DNA from: Streptomyces sp. SCSIO 30461
Lineage (GTDB): Bacteria > Actinomycetota > Actinomycetes > Streptomycetales > Streptomycetaceae
NCBI RefSeq assembly: GCF_037023745.1
Contig: NZ_CP146101.1
Location: forward strand, 6,030,001 to 6,094,000
Length of the DNA stretch: 64,000 nucleotides
Direction of reading: 5' to 3'
Made by a program: the position numbers and the translations under genes. The first letter of the stretch is position 1. The number at the start of each line of letters is the position of its first letter. The notes beneath the pieces were generated by a model. The model did not search any database, was not told where the DNA came from, and was given only the letters and a program-made list of their open reading frames with translations. Shown here in pieces: positions 8,329-16,149 of the stretch.

Positions 8329-9837
8329 GTGAACAGCAAGGAGCGGCCCACCAAGACCACCGACGCCGACGGATCGGCCCGGCGGCGTTCCCAGCTGGTC
8401 GTCACCTCGGTGGCAGCGGCGGCAGTGCTGCTCGTGGGCGGTGGCGGTGCCTACTGGGCGACCACTGCGGCCGACGGCTCGGGCGGCTCGGCCGCCACCC
8501 CGGCGTCCGACGGCGAGCCACCGCCGTTGTCGCTGGACGGGCCGTCCGAGGCCGGCCCGGGGCCGGGGATCGCCCCGGGCGAGCCCGACCCGAACGGCGC
8601 CCGGTACCGGGCGAGTGGCGAACTGCCGGACGGCCCCGAGCGCGCGCCCGTGTACCGCGCGCAGGGCGACGTGGCCGCCGCCGATGTCACCCGGCTGGCC
8701 GCGGCCCTCGGAGTGGAGGGCACCCCGAGGTCGGTTGGCGACGTATGGCGGATCGCCGCGGAGAAGGACTCCAGCGGGCCGGTCCTGCAGGTCCGCAGGC
8801 AGGCTCCCGGCACCTGGACGTTCGCCCGGTACGGAGCCGCCCCCAAGGGCGACAACTGCCTCAAGGGCAAGCCCTGCCCGAACGGCGGGACCCCGGGGAC
8901 GAGCGGGGACGCCGGCAAGGCGGCGGTGAGCGAGGAGGCCGCCAAGAAGGCGGCCGCCCCCGTACTCACCGCTGTGGGCCAGAGCGGCGCGCGGCTTGAC
9001 GCCTCCCAGACCATGGGCGCGACGCGGGTGGTGAACGCGGATCCGGTGATCGGAGGGTTGCCGACGTACGGCTGGCTGACCGGGATCCAGGTCGGGGCCG
9101 ACGGCCAGGTGGTCGGTGGCAGCGGGCAGCTGGCCAAACCCGTGAAGGGGGCCGACTACCCGGTGCTCAGCGCGGACAAGACCCTGGAGCGGATGAACCA
9201 GGCTTCCCGGAGCGGCGGCCCGGGGAAGATCGGGGGCTGCGCGACGCCGGTACCGGCCGCGAATCCGGACGCTGCCCCTGACCAGCGGATCGCGCCGTGC
9301 GAGCCCCATCCCGGCTCCGGCTCCGGCTCCGGCTCCGATGCCGGCTCGGCGGAGCCGGTGATGATCAGCAAGGCGGTCTTCGGGCTCGCGGTGCACTCCG
9401 TGGACGGCAGGCCCGCGCTCGTACCGTCGTGGCTGTTCGAGGTGGACCCTGACGGCGACGCCGAGTCGTTCACGATCACGCACCCGGCGGTGGACCCGAA
9501 GTATCTGAGGCAGCCCGGATCGAGCGCTTCGCCGTCCAAGCCCACCGATCCCTCCCCGCAGCCGGAGACCCACACGCGCAAGGTCGAGTCGTACGCCGTC
9601 TCGGACGACGGCCGCACCCTCACACTGCGGTTCTGGGGCGGGGTGTGCAGCGAATACAGCGGAAAGGCCGAGGAGAGCGCCTCGGAAGTGAAGGTGCACA
9701 TCACCGAGACCCGCAAGGATCCGGGGAAGGTCTGCATCCTGATCGCCAAGGAGCTGACCACCGAGGTCACGCTGGACAAGCCGCTGGGCGACCGGAAGGT
9801 CGTGGAACCCACGGGTCAGGCGGTGCCCTTGAGGTAG
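8329..9837 (+). CDS. Membrane-anchored extracytoplasmic protein, unknown function
   Basis: This 502-residue protein has a short charged N-terminus, one hydrophobic helix (about residues 24-46) and a long exported region. The exported part is rich in Pro, Gly, Ser and Asp, with a Pro/Gly/Glu linker (about 55-100) and a Gly-Ser run encoded near 9310-9340. Two Cys pairs (near DNCLKGKPC and the IGGC / IAPC segment) may form disulfides. I recognise no catalytic motif. The start is GTG at 8329 with GAAGGAG 8 bases upstream. It is monocistronic and ends at a strong hairpin. Related proteins occur at this place in other streptomycetes, from memory. Confidence 0.82.
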   Translation: MNSKERPTKTTDADGSARRRSQLVVTSVAAAAVLLVGGGGAYWATTAADGSGGSAATPASDGEPPPLSLDGPSEAGPGPGIAPGEPDPNGARYRASGELPDGPERAPVYRAQGDVAAADVTRLAAALGVEGTPRSVGDVWRIAAEKDSSGPVLQVRRQAPGTWTFARYGAAPKGDNCLKGKPCPNGGTPGTSGDAGKAAVSEEAAKKAAAPVLTAVGQSGARLDASQTMGATRVVNADPVIGGLPTYGWLTGIQVGADGQVVGGSGQLAKPVKGADYPVLSADKTLERMNQASRSGGPGKIGGCATPVPAANPDAAPDQRIAPCEPHPGSGSGSGSDAGSAEPVMISKAVFGLAVHSVDGRPALVPSWLFEVDPDGDAESFTITHPAVDPKYLRQPGSSASPSKPTDPSPQPETHTRKVESYAVSDDGRTLTLRFWGGVCSEYSGKAEESASEVKVHITETRKDPGKVCILIAKELTTEVTLDKPLGDRKVVEPTGQAVPLR

Positions 9838-9850
9838 GCCCCCGACGCGC

Positions 9851-9893
9851 GAAAGGGCGGCGGTCCCGGGATTCCCGGGACCGCCGCCCTTTC
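9851..9893. terminator. Bidirectional terminator, 21-bp perfect stem
   Basis: Two perfectly complementary 21-base arms, beginning GAAAGGGCGG and ending CGCCCTTTC, are separated by one base. It lies between two convergent genes (unknown membrane protein and the Fe-S carrier), with A and T runs at the stem base, so it can serve both directions. Confidence 0.92.
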
Positions 9894-9900
9894 GGCGTGC

Positions 9901-10257
9901 CTAGCTGAACGAGTCTCCGCAGGCGCAGGAGCCCGTCGCGTTCGGGTTGTCGATCGTGAAGCCCTGCTTCTCGATGGTGTCCACGAAGTCGATCGAGGCG
10001 CCGCCCAGGTACGGAGCGCTCATGCGGTCCGTGACGACCTTCACACCGTCGAAGTCCTTCACGACGTCACCGTCGAGGGTGCGCTCGTCGAAGAAGAGCT
10101 GGTACCGCAGGCCGGAGCAGCCGCCGGGCTGAACGGCGACGCGCAGCGCCAAGTCGTCCCGGCCCTCCTGGTCCAGCAGGGCCTTGACCTTGGCCGCGGC
10201 GGCGTCGGACAGGAGGATGCCGTCGCTCACGGTGGTGGTCTCGTCCGATACGGACAT
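9901..10257 (-). CDS. erpA: A-type iron-sulfur cluster carrier (ErpA/HesB/IscA family)
   Basis: This 118-residue HesB-like domain protein delivers Fe-S clusters to apo-enzymes. The three cluster-binding cysteines are present: one in PGGCSG and the C-terminal pair in GSCACG. The start ATG at 10257 is chosen because the family domain begins shortly after it and GGGAGAAG lies just upstream. It is divergent from nadA, whose product is a 4Fe-4S enzyme, so the pairing may be functional. ErpA is the likeliest family name, but IscA-type members look alike. Confidence 0.92.
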   Translation of the reverse strand: MSVSDETTTVSDGILLSDAAAAKVKALLDQEGRDDLALRVAVQPGGCSGLRYQLFFDERTLDGDVVKDFDGVKVVTDRMSAPYLGGASIDFVDTIEKQGFTIDNPNATGSCACGDSFS

Positions 10258-10400
10258 CTGCTTCTCTCCCGGGTTGTACGGAGACTGCTTGCCGACGTTG
10301 GCAACCGGCCGGGCCCCCGATTCATTCCGGGCCGGCCCTGGTCTTTCCTCTTCATGCTCGCATACGCGCTCCGGTATGGGCAGCGACCTGTTGATCGGGA

Positions 10401-10421
10401 ATTGCGTCACATCGACGCTAT
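10401..10421. promoter_or_regulatory. Operator-like dyad 1 upstream of nadA
   Basis: The sequence reads ATTGCGTC, five bases, GACGCTAT. Its core CGTC-N5-GACG recurs at 10428-10440 and 10462-10474 in the same promoter region. This looks like a repressor site for NAD synthesis control. An NrtR-type regulator is the best guess from family knowledge. Confidence 0.6.
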
Positions 10422-10427
10422 CGCCAT

Positions 10428-10440
10428 CGTCAAAGTGACG
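10428..10440. promoter_or_regulatory. Operator-like dyad 2 upstream of nadA
   Basis: CGTC-AAAGT-GACG is the same core and spacing as its neighbours. It overlaps the place where the -35 element of the nadA promoter should lie. Confidence 0.55.
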
Positions 10441-10449
10441 TGAAGCGGT

Positions 10450-10478
10450 TATGATAGATAGCGTCAAATAGACGAAAA
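10450..10478 (+). promoter_or_regulatory. nadA promoter -10 with overlapping operator dyad 3
   Basis: TATGAT at 10450-10455 is a good -10 hexamer. It is followed at once by the dyad ATAGCGTC-AAATA-GACGAAAA (10458-10478), so a protein bound here would block the start point. The likely transcript start falls inside the dyad, about 80-95 bases before the nadA start codon. Confidence 0.6.
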
Positions 10479-10557
10479 GATCCCGGCGGCGCAGCCTCGG
10501 TCCCTGAACCGGACTCGACATCGCCGGGCTGACCGCAGAGAAGAAAGGGTGCGTGCC

Positions 10558-11772
10558 GTGACCACCGCCCACACCGCCCTCACCGAACCGAGCGCAGGAA
10601 GGGACTCCTCCCTGGACGTCCAGCCGACACCGCTCGCCCTGCTGCTGCTCGGCCGTGAGGCCGACCCCAGGAGCGAGCGGGGCGTCGAGTGCCCCGGGGA
10701 CCTCCCGTCCCCTTCCGACCCGGACCTGGTGGCGCGGGCCCGTGCGGCGAAGGAGAAGCTCGGGGACAAGGTCTTCGTGCTCGGTCACCACTACCAGCGC
10801 GACGAGGTCATCCAGTTCGCGGATGTCACCGGCGACTCCTTCAAGCTCGCCCGTGAAGCGGCGGCGCGCCCCGAGGCGGAGTACATCGTCTTCTGCGGTG
10901 TGCACTTCATGGCGGAGTCCGCGGACATCCTGACCACCGACGACCAGAAGGTCGTGCTTCCGGACCTCGCGGCAGGCTGCTCGATGGCGGACATGGCCAC
11001 GGCCGAACAGGTCGCCGAGTGCTGGGACGTACTCGCCGAAGCGGGCATCACCGATGTGACCGTACCGGTCTCGTACATGAACTCCTCCGCCGACATCAAG
11101 GCCTTCACGGGCAAGCACGGCGGCACCATCTGCACCTCGTCCAACGCCAAGCGCGCGCTCGACTGGGCTTTCGAGCAGGGCGAGAAGGTGCTCTTCCTGC
11201 CCGACCAGCACCTCGGACGGAACACCGCGGTGCGCGACATGGGGATGACCCTCGACGACTGCGTCGTCTACAACCCGCACAAGCCGAACGGCGGGCTGAC
11301 GGCCGAGCAGTTGCGCACCGCGAAGATGATCCTGTGGCGCGGCCACTGCTCGGTGCACGGCCGCTTCTCGCTGGACTCCGTGAACGACGTCCGCGAGCGC
11401 ATCCCGGGCGTGAACGTGCTGGTCCACCCCGAGTGCAAGCACGAGGTCGTCGCGGCGGCGGACTACGTGGGCTCCACGGAGTACATCATCAAGGCCCTGG
11501 AGGCGGCCCCGGCCGGCTCCAGGTGGGCGATCGGTACCGAGCTGAACCTGGTGCGGCGACTGGCGAACCGTTTCGCCAGCGAGGACAAGGAGATCGTCTT
11601 CCTCGACAAGACGGTGTGCTTCTGCTCCACGATGAACCGCATCGACCTGCCGCACCTGGTGTGGGCGTTGGAGTCCCTCGCGGAAGGGAACCTGGTGAAC
11701 CGCATCCAGGTCGACCCCGAGACCGAGAGCTTCGCGAAGCTCGCCCTGGAGCGCATGCTGGCCCTGCCGTAA
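10558..11772 (+). CDS. nadA: Quinolinate synthase A
   Basis: This roughly 404-residue enzyme condenses iminoaspartate and dihydroxyacetone phosphate to quinolinate in NAD synthesis. It carries LGHHYQRDE near the N-terminus of the fold and ligand-type cysteines at VFCGVH, HPECKHE and CFCSTM for the 4Fe-4S cluster. An N-terminal extension of about 60 residues precedes the fold, as usual in actinobacteria. GTG at 10558 is preferred because AAAGGG sits about 8 bases upstream; GTG at 10549 is the alternative. It is divergent from the Fe-S carrier gene, and its promoter has three CGTC-N5-GACG dyads. nadB and nadC are not adjacent here. Confidence 0.95.
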   Translation: MTTAHTALTEPSAGRDSSLDVQPTPLALLLLGREADPRSERGVECPGDLPSPSDPDLVARARAAKEKLGDKVFVLGHHYQRDEVIQFADVTGDSFKLAREAAARPEAEYIVFCGVHFMAESADILTTDDQKVVLPDLAAGCSMADMATAEQVAECWDVLAEAGITDVTVPVSYMNSSADIKAFTGKHGGTICTSSNAKRALDWAFEQGEKVLFLPDQHLGRNTAVRDMGMTLDDCVVYNPHKPNGGLTAEQLRTAKMILWRGHCSVHGRFSLDSVNDVRERIPGVNVLVHPECKHEVVAAADYVGSTEYIIKALEAAPAGSRWAIGTELNLVRRLANRFASEDKEIVFLDKTVCFCSTMNRIDLPHLVWALESLAEGNLVNRIQVDPETESFAKLALERMLALP

Positions 11773-11796
11773 CGGGGCGCTGCCCCCGCCGGTCCG

Positions 11797-11839
11797 CCGT
11801 CGCCCCGCACACGATGAAGAGCCGTGTGCGGGGCGACGG
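11797..11839 (+). terminator. nadA terminator hairpin
   Basis: Perfect 17-base arms starting CCGTCGCCCC and ending GGGGCGACGG enclose a 9-base loop, 25 bp after the nadA stop codon. Confidence 0.88.
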
Positions 11840-11904
11840 GCGTCACGGAGGACCGCGACCGAGCGCTTCGGTCGGCCCTGCAACGCCCGGTGCCGGCCAC
11901 CGCG

Positions 11905-11997
11905 GGTGGCAGCTACGGCGAGTACGCGCTGCTCGACCACCCGGTGTCCAAGCCTGGGGCGCTGTCGTGGGAAACCGCCGCGTCCCTGGTCACGGTC
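11905..11997 (+). pseudogene. Fragment of a quinone oxidoreductase/alcohol dehydrogenase (MDR) gene
   Basis: Translation of this stretch gives GGSYGEYALL followed by KPGALSWETAASL. This resembles the segment before the nucleotide-binding domain of zinc-type or quinone oxidoreductases (GxYAEY ... KPxGLSWExAA). The similarity starts and stops abruptly within about 30 codons, between two terminator hairpins and with no domains on either side. It is probably a decayed remnant. The rest of 11773-12132 is hairpins without a gene. Confidence 0.5.
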
Positions 11998-12012
11998 AGC
12001 CCTGCCCCCTGT

Positions 12013-12045
12013 CCCCGTCCCGCGCCGCTCGGGCGCGGGACGGGG
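12013..12045. terminator. GC-rich hairpin between nadA and RND gene
   Basis: Arms CCCCGTCCCGCGCC and GGCGCGGGACGGGG flank a short loop. It is one of three stacked hairpins between the convergent nadA and RND transcripts. Confidence 0.6.
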
Positions 12046-12071
12046 CCGGGGCGTGCGCTCCTGCCCCGGAA

Positions 12072-12113
12072 GCGCGGCGCCCCCGGTACCGAGAGATACC
12101 GGGGGCGCCGCGC
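12072..12113. terminator. Terminator hairpin after RND pump gene
   Basis: Perfect 17-base arms beginning GCGCGGCGCCC and ending GGGCGCCGCGC surround an 8-base loop. It lies 20 bp beyond the stop codon of the leftward RND gene. Confidence 0.88.
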
Positions 12114-12132
12114 TGTGAGGCACAGGCGGTGG

Positions 12133-15100
12133 TCAGACGCCCGCAGGGGCCGCAGACTCCGTGGGCTCGGGAGCCCCGGAGGCCTCGGAGCCACCGGACT
12201 TGAGGGACCTCTTCGCGCGGCGGCGCTCCTTGCGGAGCTCCACCATCGCGTACAGCGTCGGCACCAGCAGCAGCGTCAGCAGCGTGGAGGTCACCAGACC
12301 GCCGATCACGACCACCGCCAGCGGCTGCGCGATGAAGCCGCCCTCGCCGGTGACGCCCAGCGCCATCGGCAGCAGTGCGAAGATCGTCGCCAGGGCGGTC
12401 ATCAGGATCGGGCGCAGACGGTGCCGCCCGCCCTCGATCACGGCCTCGATCACGCCCAAACCCTGGGCCCTGTACTGGTTGATCAGGTCGATCAGCACGA
12501 TCGCGTTGGTCACCACGATGCCGATCAGCATCAGCATGCCGATCATCGCCGGAACGCCCATGGGCGTTCCGGTGGCCACCAGCAGACCGATCGCGCCGGT
12601 CGCCGCGAACGGGACGGACACCAGCAGGATCAGCGGCTGGACCAGCGACCTGAAGGTGGCGACCAGCAGCATGAAGACGATCGCGATCGCCGCCAGCATC
12701 GCCAGGCCCAGCTGGGCGTTGGCCTCGGACTGGTCCTCGGAGACACCGCCGATGGAGGCGGTCGCGCCTTCGGGCAGATCCAGGCCCTTGATCTTCGCGT
12801 CGAGCGCGTAGCTGACCGCGCCCGTGTTGTCGTCGGTCGGCTTCGCCGTGATCGTCGCCGCGCGGGCCCCGTCGATCCGGGTCATCGAGACCGGTCCCGG
12901 CACCAACTCGACCTCGGCGATGTCGCCGAGCTTCACCGGGCCGAGCGGCAGCTTCTTGAGCTCCGCCATGGTCGTGGCCGGCTTGACGGAGGTGACGACG
13001 ACATCCCGCTCGCTGTCGTTCAGGACCGCCTTCGCCGCCGGGGTGCCGCGCACCGCCTGGGCCACGGCGAACCCGAGGGTGGTGTCGTTGAAGCCGGCCG
13101 CCGCCGCCTTCGCGGTGCCCTTGACCGAGATCCGCGGCACGGACTGCGACAGGTCGCTCTGCACATCGGTGACGTCGTCCAGCTTGGCGACCTCGGCACG
13201 GACCTGCTCGGACGCCTTGCGCAGCACCTGCGGGTCGGCGGCCTTCACCACGACCTTCAAATCCTGGTTGTTGAACCCGTCACCGGCCGCGATGGTCGTG
13301 TCGCCGATGCCGTCGAGCTTGTCCAGCTCCTCGTTGACGCGGTCGCGGACCTTCTCGTAGGCGGAGGAGTCCTTGAGCGTGACCTGGTACGAGGCCTGGT
13401 TGGCACCGGTGCCGCCGCCGAAGGCCGCCATGAAGCCGGACGAGCCCACGGTGACCTGGTAGTCCTTGACCTCGCTGATTCCGTCGAGGACCTTCTCGAC
13501 CTTCCTGGCTGACGCGTCGGCCGCTTCCAGGCTGGTGTCGGGCTCCAGCTTCTGCTTGATCGACATGACCTCCTGCTCGCCCTGGTCGAAGAAGTTCGTC
13601 TTCAGAAGACCGGCCATGCCGAACGTGCCGAGCAGCACGGCGACGGCGAGCACCACGCTGGTGACGCGGCGGCGGGTCGCGAACCTCAGCACCGGGAGGT
13701 AGCCGCGCTGGAGCAGACTGCGGGCTTCCTTCTCCTCCGCCTTGCGGCGTGCCTCGTCCGGGTCGAGCCCGCGCACGGCCTTCGGGGCGCGCAGGAACCA
13801 GTACGACAGCACGGGGACGACCGTCAGGGACACCAGCAGCGAGGCGAGCAGCGCCGCGGTGACCGTCAGCGAGAACGAGCCGAAGAGCTCGCCGACCATG
13901 CCGCCTACGAGTCCGATCGGCAGGAAGACGGCGACGGTGGTCAGCGTGGACGAGGTGACGGCGCCGGAGACCTCGCGTACGGCGGTGATGATCGCCGCCT
14001 CACGGCTCTCGCCGTAGCCGAGGTGCCGCTTGATGTTCTCCAGGACCACGATCGAGTCGTCGACCACCCGTCCGACGGCGATCGTCAGCGCGCCCAGGGT
14101 GAGCACGTTCAGCGACAGGTCGCGGGTCCACAGCACGATCAGCGCGAGGACGACGGACAGCGGGATGGAGACCGCGGTGACGAGCGTGGAGCGCAGCGAG
14201 CCGAGGAAGACCAGGATGATCACGACCGCGAACAGCAGGCCGAGCGCGCCCTCGGTGGTCAGACCCGAGATCGACTTGGACACGGCCGGTCCCTGGTCCG
14301 AGACGACCGACAACTCGGCACCGGAGCCGAGGTCCTTGCGGAGCTCGGGCAGCTTGTCCTGGACCGCTTCGGAGATACGGACGGCGCTGCCGTCCTTGTC
14401 CATGGTGGCGAGTACGGCGAGGCTGGGTTTGCCGTTGGTACGGGTGATGGAGACGCGCTGCGACTCCTCCTGCTTCACCGTGGCGATGTCGCCCAGGCGT
14501 ACCGGCTTGACGTCCTCGGCTCCGGCACCCGGGCCGGCCGCCGGCGCGATCCGCAGGTCCTCGATCTGCTTCAGCGAGGTGAAGCCGCCGCCCACCTGGA
14601 TCGTGCGGCTGCTGCCCGCCTCGGAGAGCGAGCCGGCGGGCATCGTCCCGCCGCCGGCCTTGAGGGCCTCGGCGAGCGCCTGCGTGTTCAGTCCCGCCGC
14701 GGCCAGCTTCTTCTCGTCGGGGGTGACGGACACCTGGAGGTCCTGGACCCCGTCCACGGTGACCTGCCTGACGCCCTCGATGTCCGCGAGCACGGGGACG
14801 ACGGTCCGGTCGAGCTGGTCGGCCAGTGCCTGCTGGTCCTTGTTCGAGCTGACGGCGAGCACCACGGTCGGTATGTCGTCGGTGGAGCCGGCGACCACCT
14901 CCGGGTCGACGCCCTCGGGGAGGACGGCGCGGGCGCGGTTGACGGCCTGCTGGACATCGGCGACGAGCTGCTTGGTGCCCTCGTCCCCGTAGTCGAACGT
15001 GGCCATGATCACGGCGTTGCCCTCGCTCGCCGTGGAGGTGACGCCCTTGATGCCGTCGACGGCCTTGATGTTGTTCTCAAGGGGTTCGACGACCTGCTTC

Positions 15101-15282
15101 TCGACCACATCGGGAGACGCGCCCTGATAGGGGGCGAGCACCGACACGATCGGGAGTTCGATCGAGGGGAACAGCTGCTGCTTGAGCTGGGGGATGGCGA
15201 TCGCTCCGAAGATGATCGCGACGATCGACATCAGCCCTATCAGGGCCCTTTGCGCGAGGCTGAATCTTGACAGCCAGGACAT
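12133..15282 (-). CDS. RND-superfamily efflux pump (AcrB/SwrC-like)
   Basis: This 1049-residue inner-membrane transporter shows the classic RND duplication: a first helix at residues 12-30, a large extracytoplasmic loop, a block of helices (about 340-545), a second large loop and a second helix block (about 860-1020). The N-terminal LFPSIELPIVSV and the AIxVGRVVDDSIVVLENI helix with its acidic pair, which drives proton coupling, are typical of the HAE/AcrB branch rather than MmpL. No membrane-fusion or outer-membrane partner is encoded nearby, as expected in Gram-positives. It lies downstream of a same-strand two-component system that may control it. The substrate is unknown; drug, lipid or metabolite export is likely. 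Confidence 0.92.
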   Translation of the reverse strand: MSWLSRFSLAQRALIGLMSIVAIIFGAIAIPQLKQQLFPSIELPIVSVLAPYQGASPDVVEKQVVEPLENNIKAVDGIKGVTSTASEGNAVIMATFDYGDEGTKQLVADVQQAVNRARAVLPEGVDPEVVAGSTDDIPTVVLAVSSNKDQQALADQLDRTVVPVLADIEGVRQVTVDGVQDLQVSVTPDEKKLAAAGLNTQALAEALKAGGGTMPAGSLSEAGSSRTIQVGGGFTSLKQIEDLRIAPAAGPGAGAEDVKPVRLGDIATVKQEESQRVSITRTNGKPSLAVLATMDKDGSAVRISEAVQDKLPELRKDLGSGAELSVVSDQGPAVSKSISGLTTEGALGLLFAVVIILVFLGSLRSTLVTAVSIPLSVVLALIVLWTRDLSLNVLTLGALTIAVGRVVDDSIVVLENIKRHLGYGESREAAIITAVREVSGAVTSSTLTTVAVFLPIGLVGGMVGELFGSFSLTVTAALLASLLVSLTVVPVLSYWFLRAPKAVRGLDPDEARRKAEEKEARSLLQRGYLPVLRFATRRRVTSVVLAVAVLLGTFGMAGLLKTNFFDQGEQEVMSIKQKLEPDTSLEAADASARKVEKVLDGISEVKDYQVTVGSSGFMAAFGGGTGANQASYQVTLKDSSAYEKVRDRVNEELDKLDGIGDTTIAAGDGFNNQDLKVVVKAADPQVLRKASEQVRAEVAKLDDVTDVQSDLSQSVPRISVKGTAKAAAAGFNDTTLGFAVAQAVRGTPAAKAVLNDSERDVVVTSVKPATTMAELKKLPLGPVKLGDIAEVELVPGPVSMTRIDGARAATITAKPTDDNTGAVSYALDAKIKGLDLPEGATASIGGVSEDQSEANAQLGLAMLAAIAIVFMLLVATFRSLVQPLILLVSVPFAATGAIGLLVATGTPMGVPAMIGMLMLIGIVVTNAIVLIDLINQYRAQGLGVIEAVIEGGRHRLRPILMTALATIFALLPMALGVTGEGGFIAQPLAVVVIGGLVTSTLLTLLLVPTLYAMVELRKERRRAKRSLKSGGSEASGAPEPTESAAPAGV

Positions 15283-15337
15283 GGGGTCTCTCTTCTGTGG
15301 CTCTACGGCTTGTGCGCCTTACGGGACGTGCGCATGC

Positions 15338-15360
15338 GGCGGGTGCGGGGGCCACCCGCC
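15338..15360 (-). terminator. Hairpin between response regulator and RND gene
   Basis: GGCGGGTG and CACCCGCC form a stem in the 177-bp gap after the response-regulator stop codon. It may end the two-component transcript, so the pump gene may have its own promoter. Confidence 0.5.
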
Positions 15361-15424
15361 TATACGATCGGTCATCCGCGAGGGTGAATCCGTCGCCCCC
15401 AGGTCCAGATCCTTACGTCGCGCA

Positions 15425-15440
15425 TACTCTGAACGGAGTA
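15425..15440. promoter_or_regulatory. Inverted repeat upstream of the RND pump gene
   Basis: TACTC, six bases, GAGTA lies about 140 bp upstream of the pump start and just after the response-regulator stop. It is a candidate site for the neighbouring NarL-type regulator. Only the symmetry and position support this. Confidence 0.3.
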
Positions 15441-15459
15441 CACGCGGGTAGTCGGTGTC

Positions 15460-16149
15460 TCAGTCCGTCCGGGGGCGAACCAGACCCGATTCATAGGCGA
15501 AGACCACCAATTGGGCCCTGTCCCGTGCTCCCAGCTTCGCCATGGCCCGGTTGACATGGGTCTTGACCGTGAGCGGGCTGACCTCCAGCCGCTCGGCGAT
15601 CTCGTCGTTGGGGTGCCCTCCCCCGACCAGCACGAGTACCTCGCGTTCGCGGCCGGTCAGCGCCGCGAGCCGCTCCGCGTACTGCGCCGAGTCCTGGCCT
15701 CCGTCGTCCCAACCGCCGCCCTGGGCGAGGAACGTGGCGATGAGCCCTTTGGTCGCCGCAGGGGACAGCAGGGCCTCCCCCGCGGCGGCGATACGGATGG
15801 CGTTGAGCAGCTCGTCCGGCTCCGCACCCTTGCCGAGGAAGCCGGAGGCCCCGGCGCGCAGCGCCTGGACGACGTACTCGTCCACTTCGAAGGTCGTCAG
15901 CATGACCACCCGTACGGCGGCGAGCGCGGGATCGGCGCTGATGGTGCGGGTGGCCGCGAGCCCGTCCGTGCCGGGCATCCGGATGTCCATCAGGACGACG
16001 TCGGGGCTTCGCTTCCGGGCGACGTCCACGGCCTCGGCACCATCCGCCGCCTCGCCGACCACCTCCATGTCCGGCTCGGAGTCGACCAGCACCTTGAACG
16101 CGCTGCGCAGCAGCGCCTGGTCGTCGGCGAGCAGCACCCTGATCGTCAT
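15460..16149 (-). CDS. NarL/LuxR-family response regulator
   Basis: This 229-residue two-domain regulator has a receiver at residues 1-120, with the acidic pair in LLADDQ, phospho-acceptor Asp in VVLMDIRMPG, Thr in MLTTF and the conserved lysine in FLGKGA. The C-terminal LuxR-type helix-turn-helix has LTGREREVLVL and PLTVKTHVNRAM. Its ATG overlaps the histidine kinase stop codon (16146-16149), so the pair is co-translated. The downstream RND pump is a plausible target. Confidence 0.95.
   Translation of the reverse strand: MTIRVLLADDQALLRSAFKVLVDSEPDMEVVGEAADGAEAVDVARKRSPDVVLMDIRMPGTDGLAATRTISADPALAAVRVVMLTTFEVDEYVVQALRAGASGFLGKGAEPDELLNAIRIAAAGEALLSPAATKGLIATFLAQGGGWDDGGQDSAQYAERLAALTGREREVLVLVGGGHPNDEIAERLEVSPLTVKTHVNRAMAKLGARDRAQLVVFAYESGLVRPRTD

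Noticed and set aside
9310..9345. Short Gly-Ser codon repeat in the unknown membrane protein
   Set aside because: It is a simple linker run of a few codons and too short to call a separate element.
10258..12123. In-frame upstream extension of the Fe-S carrier gene
   Set aside because: It is antisense to nadA; the conserved domain starts right after the ATG at 10257, which has a proper ribosome-binding site.
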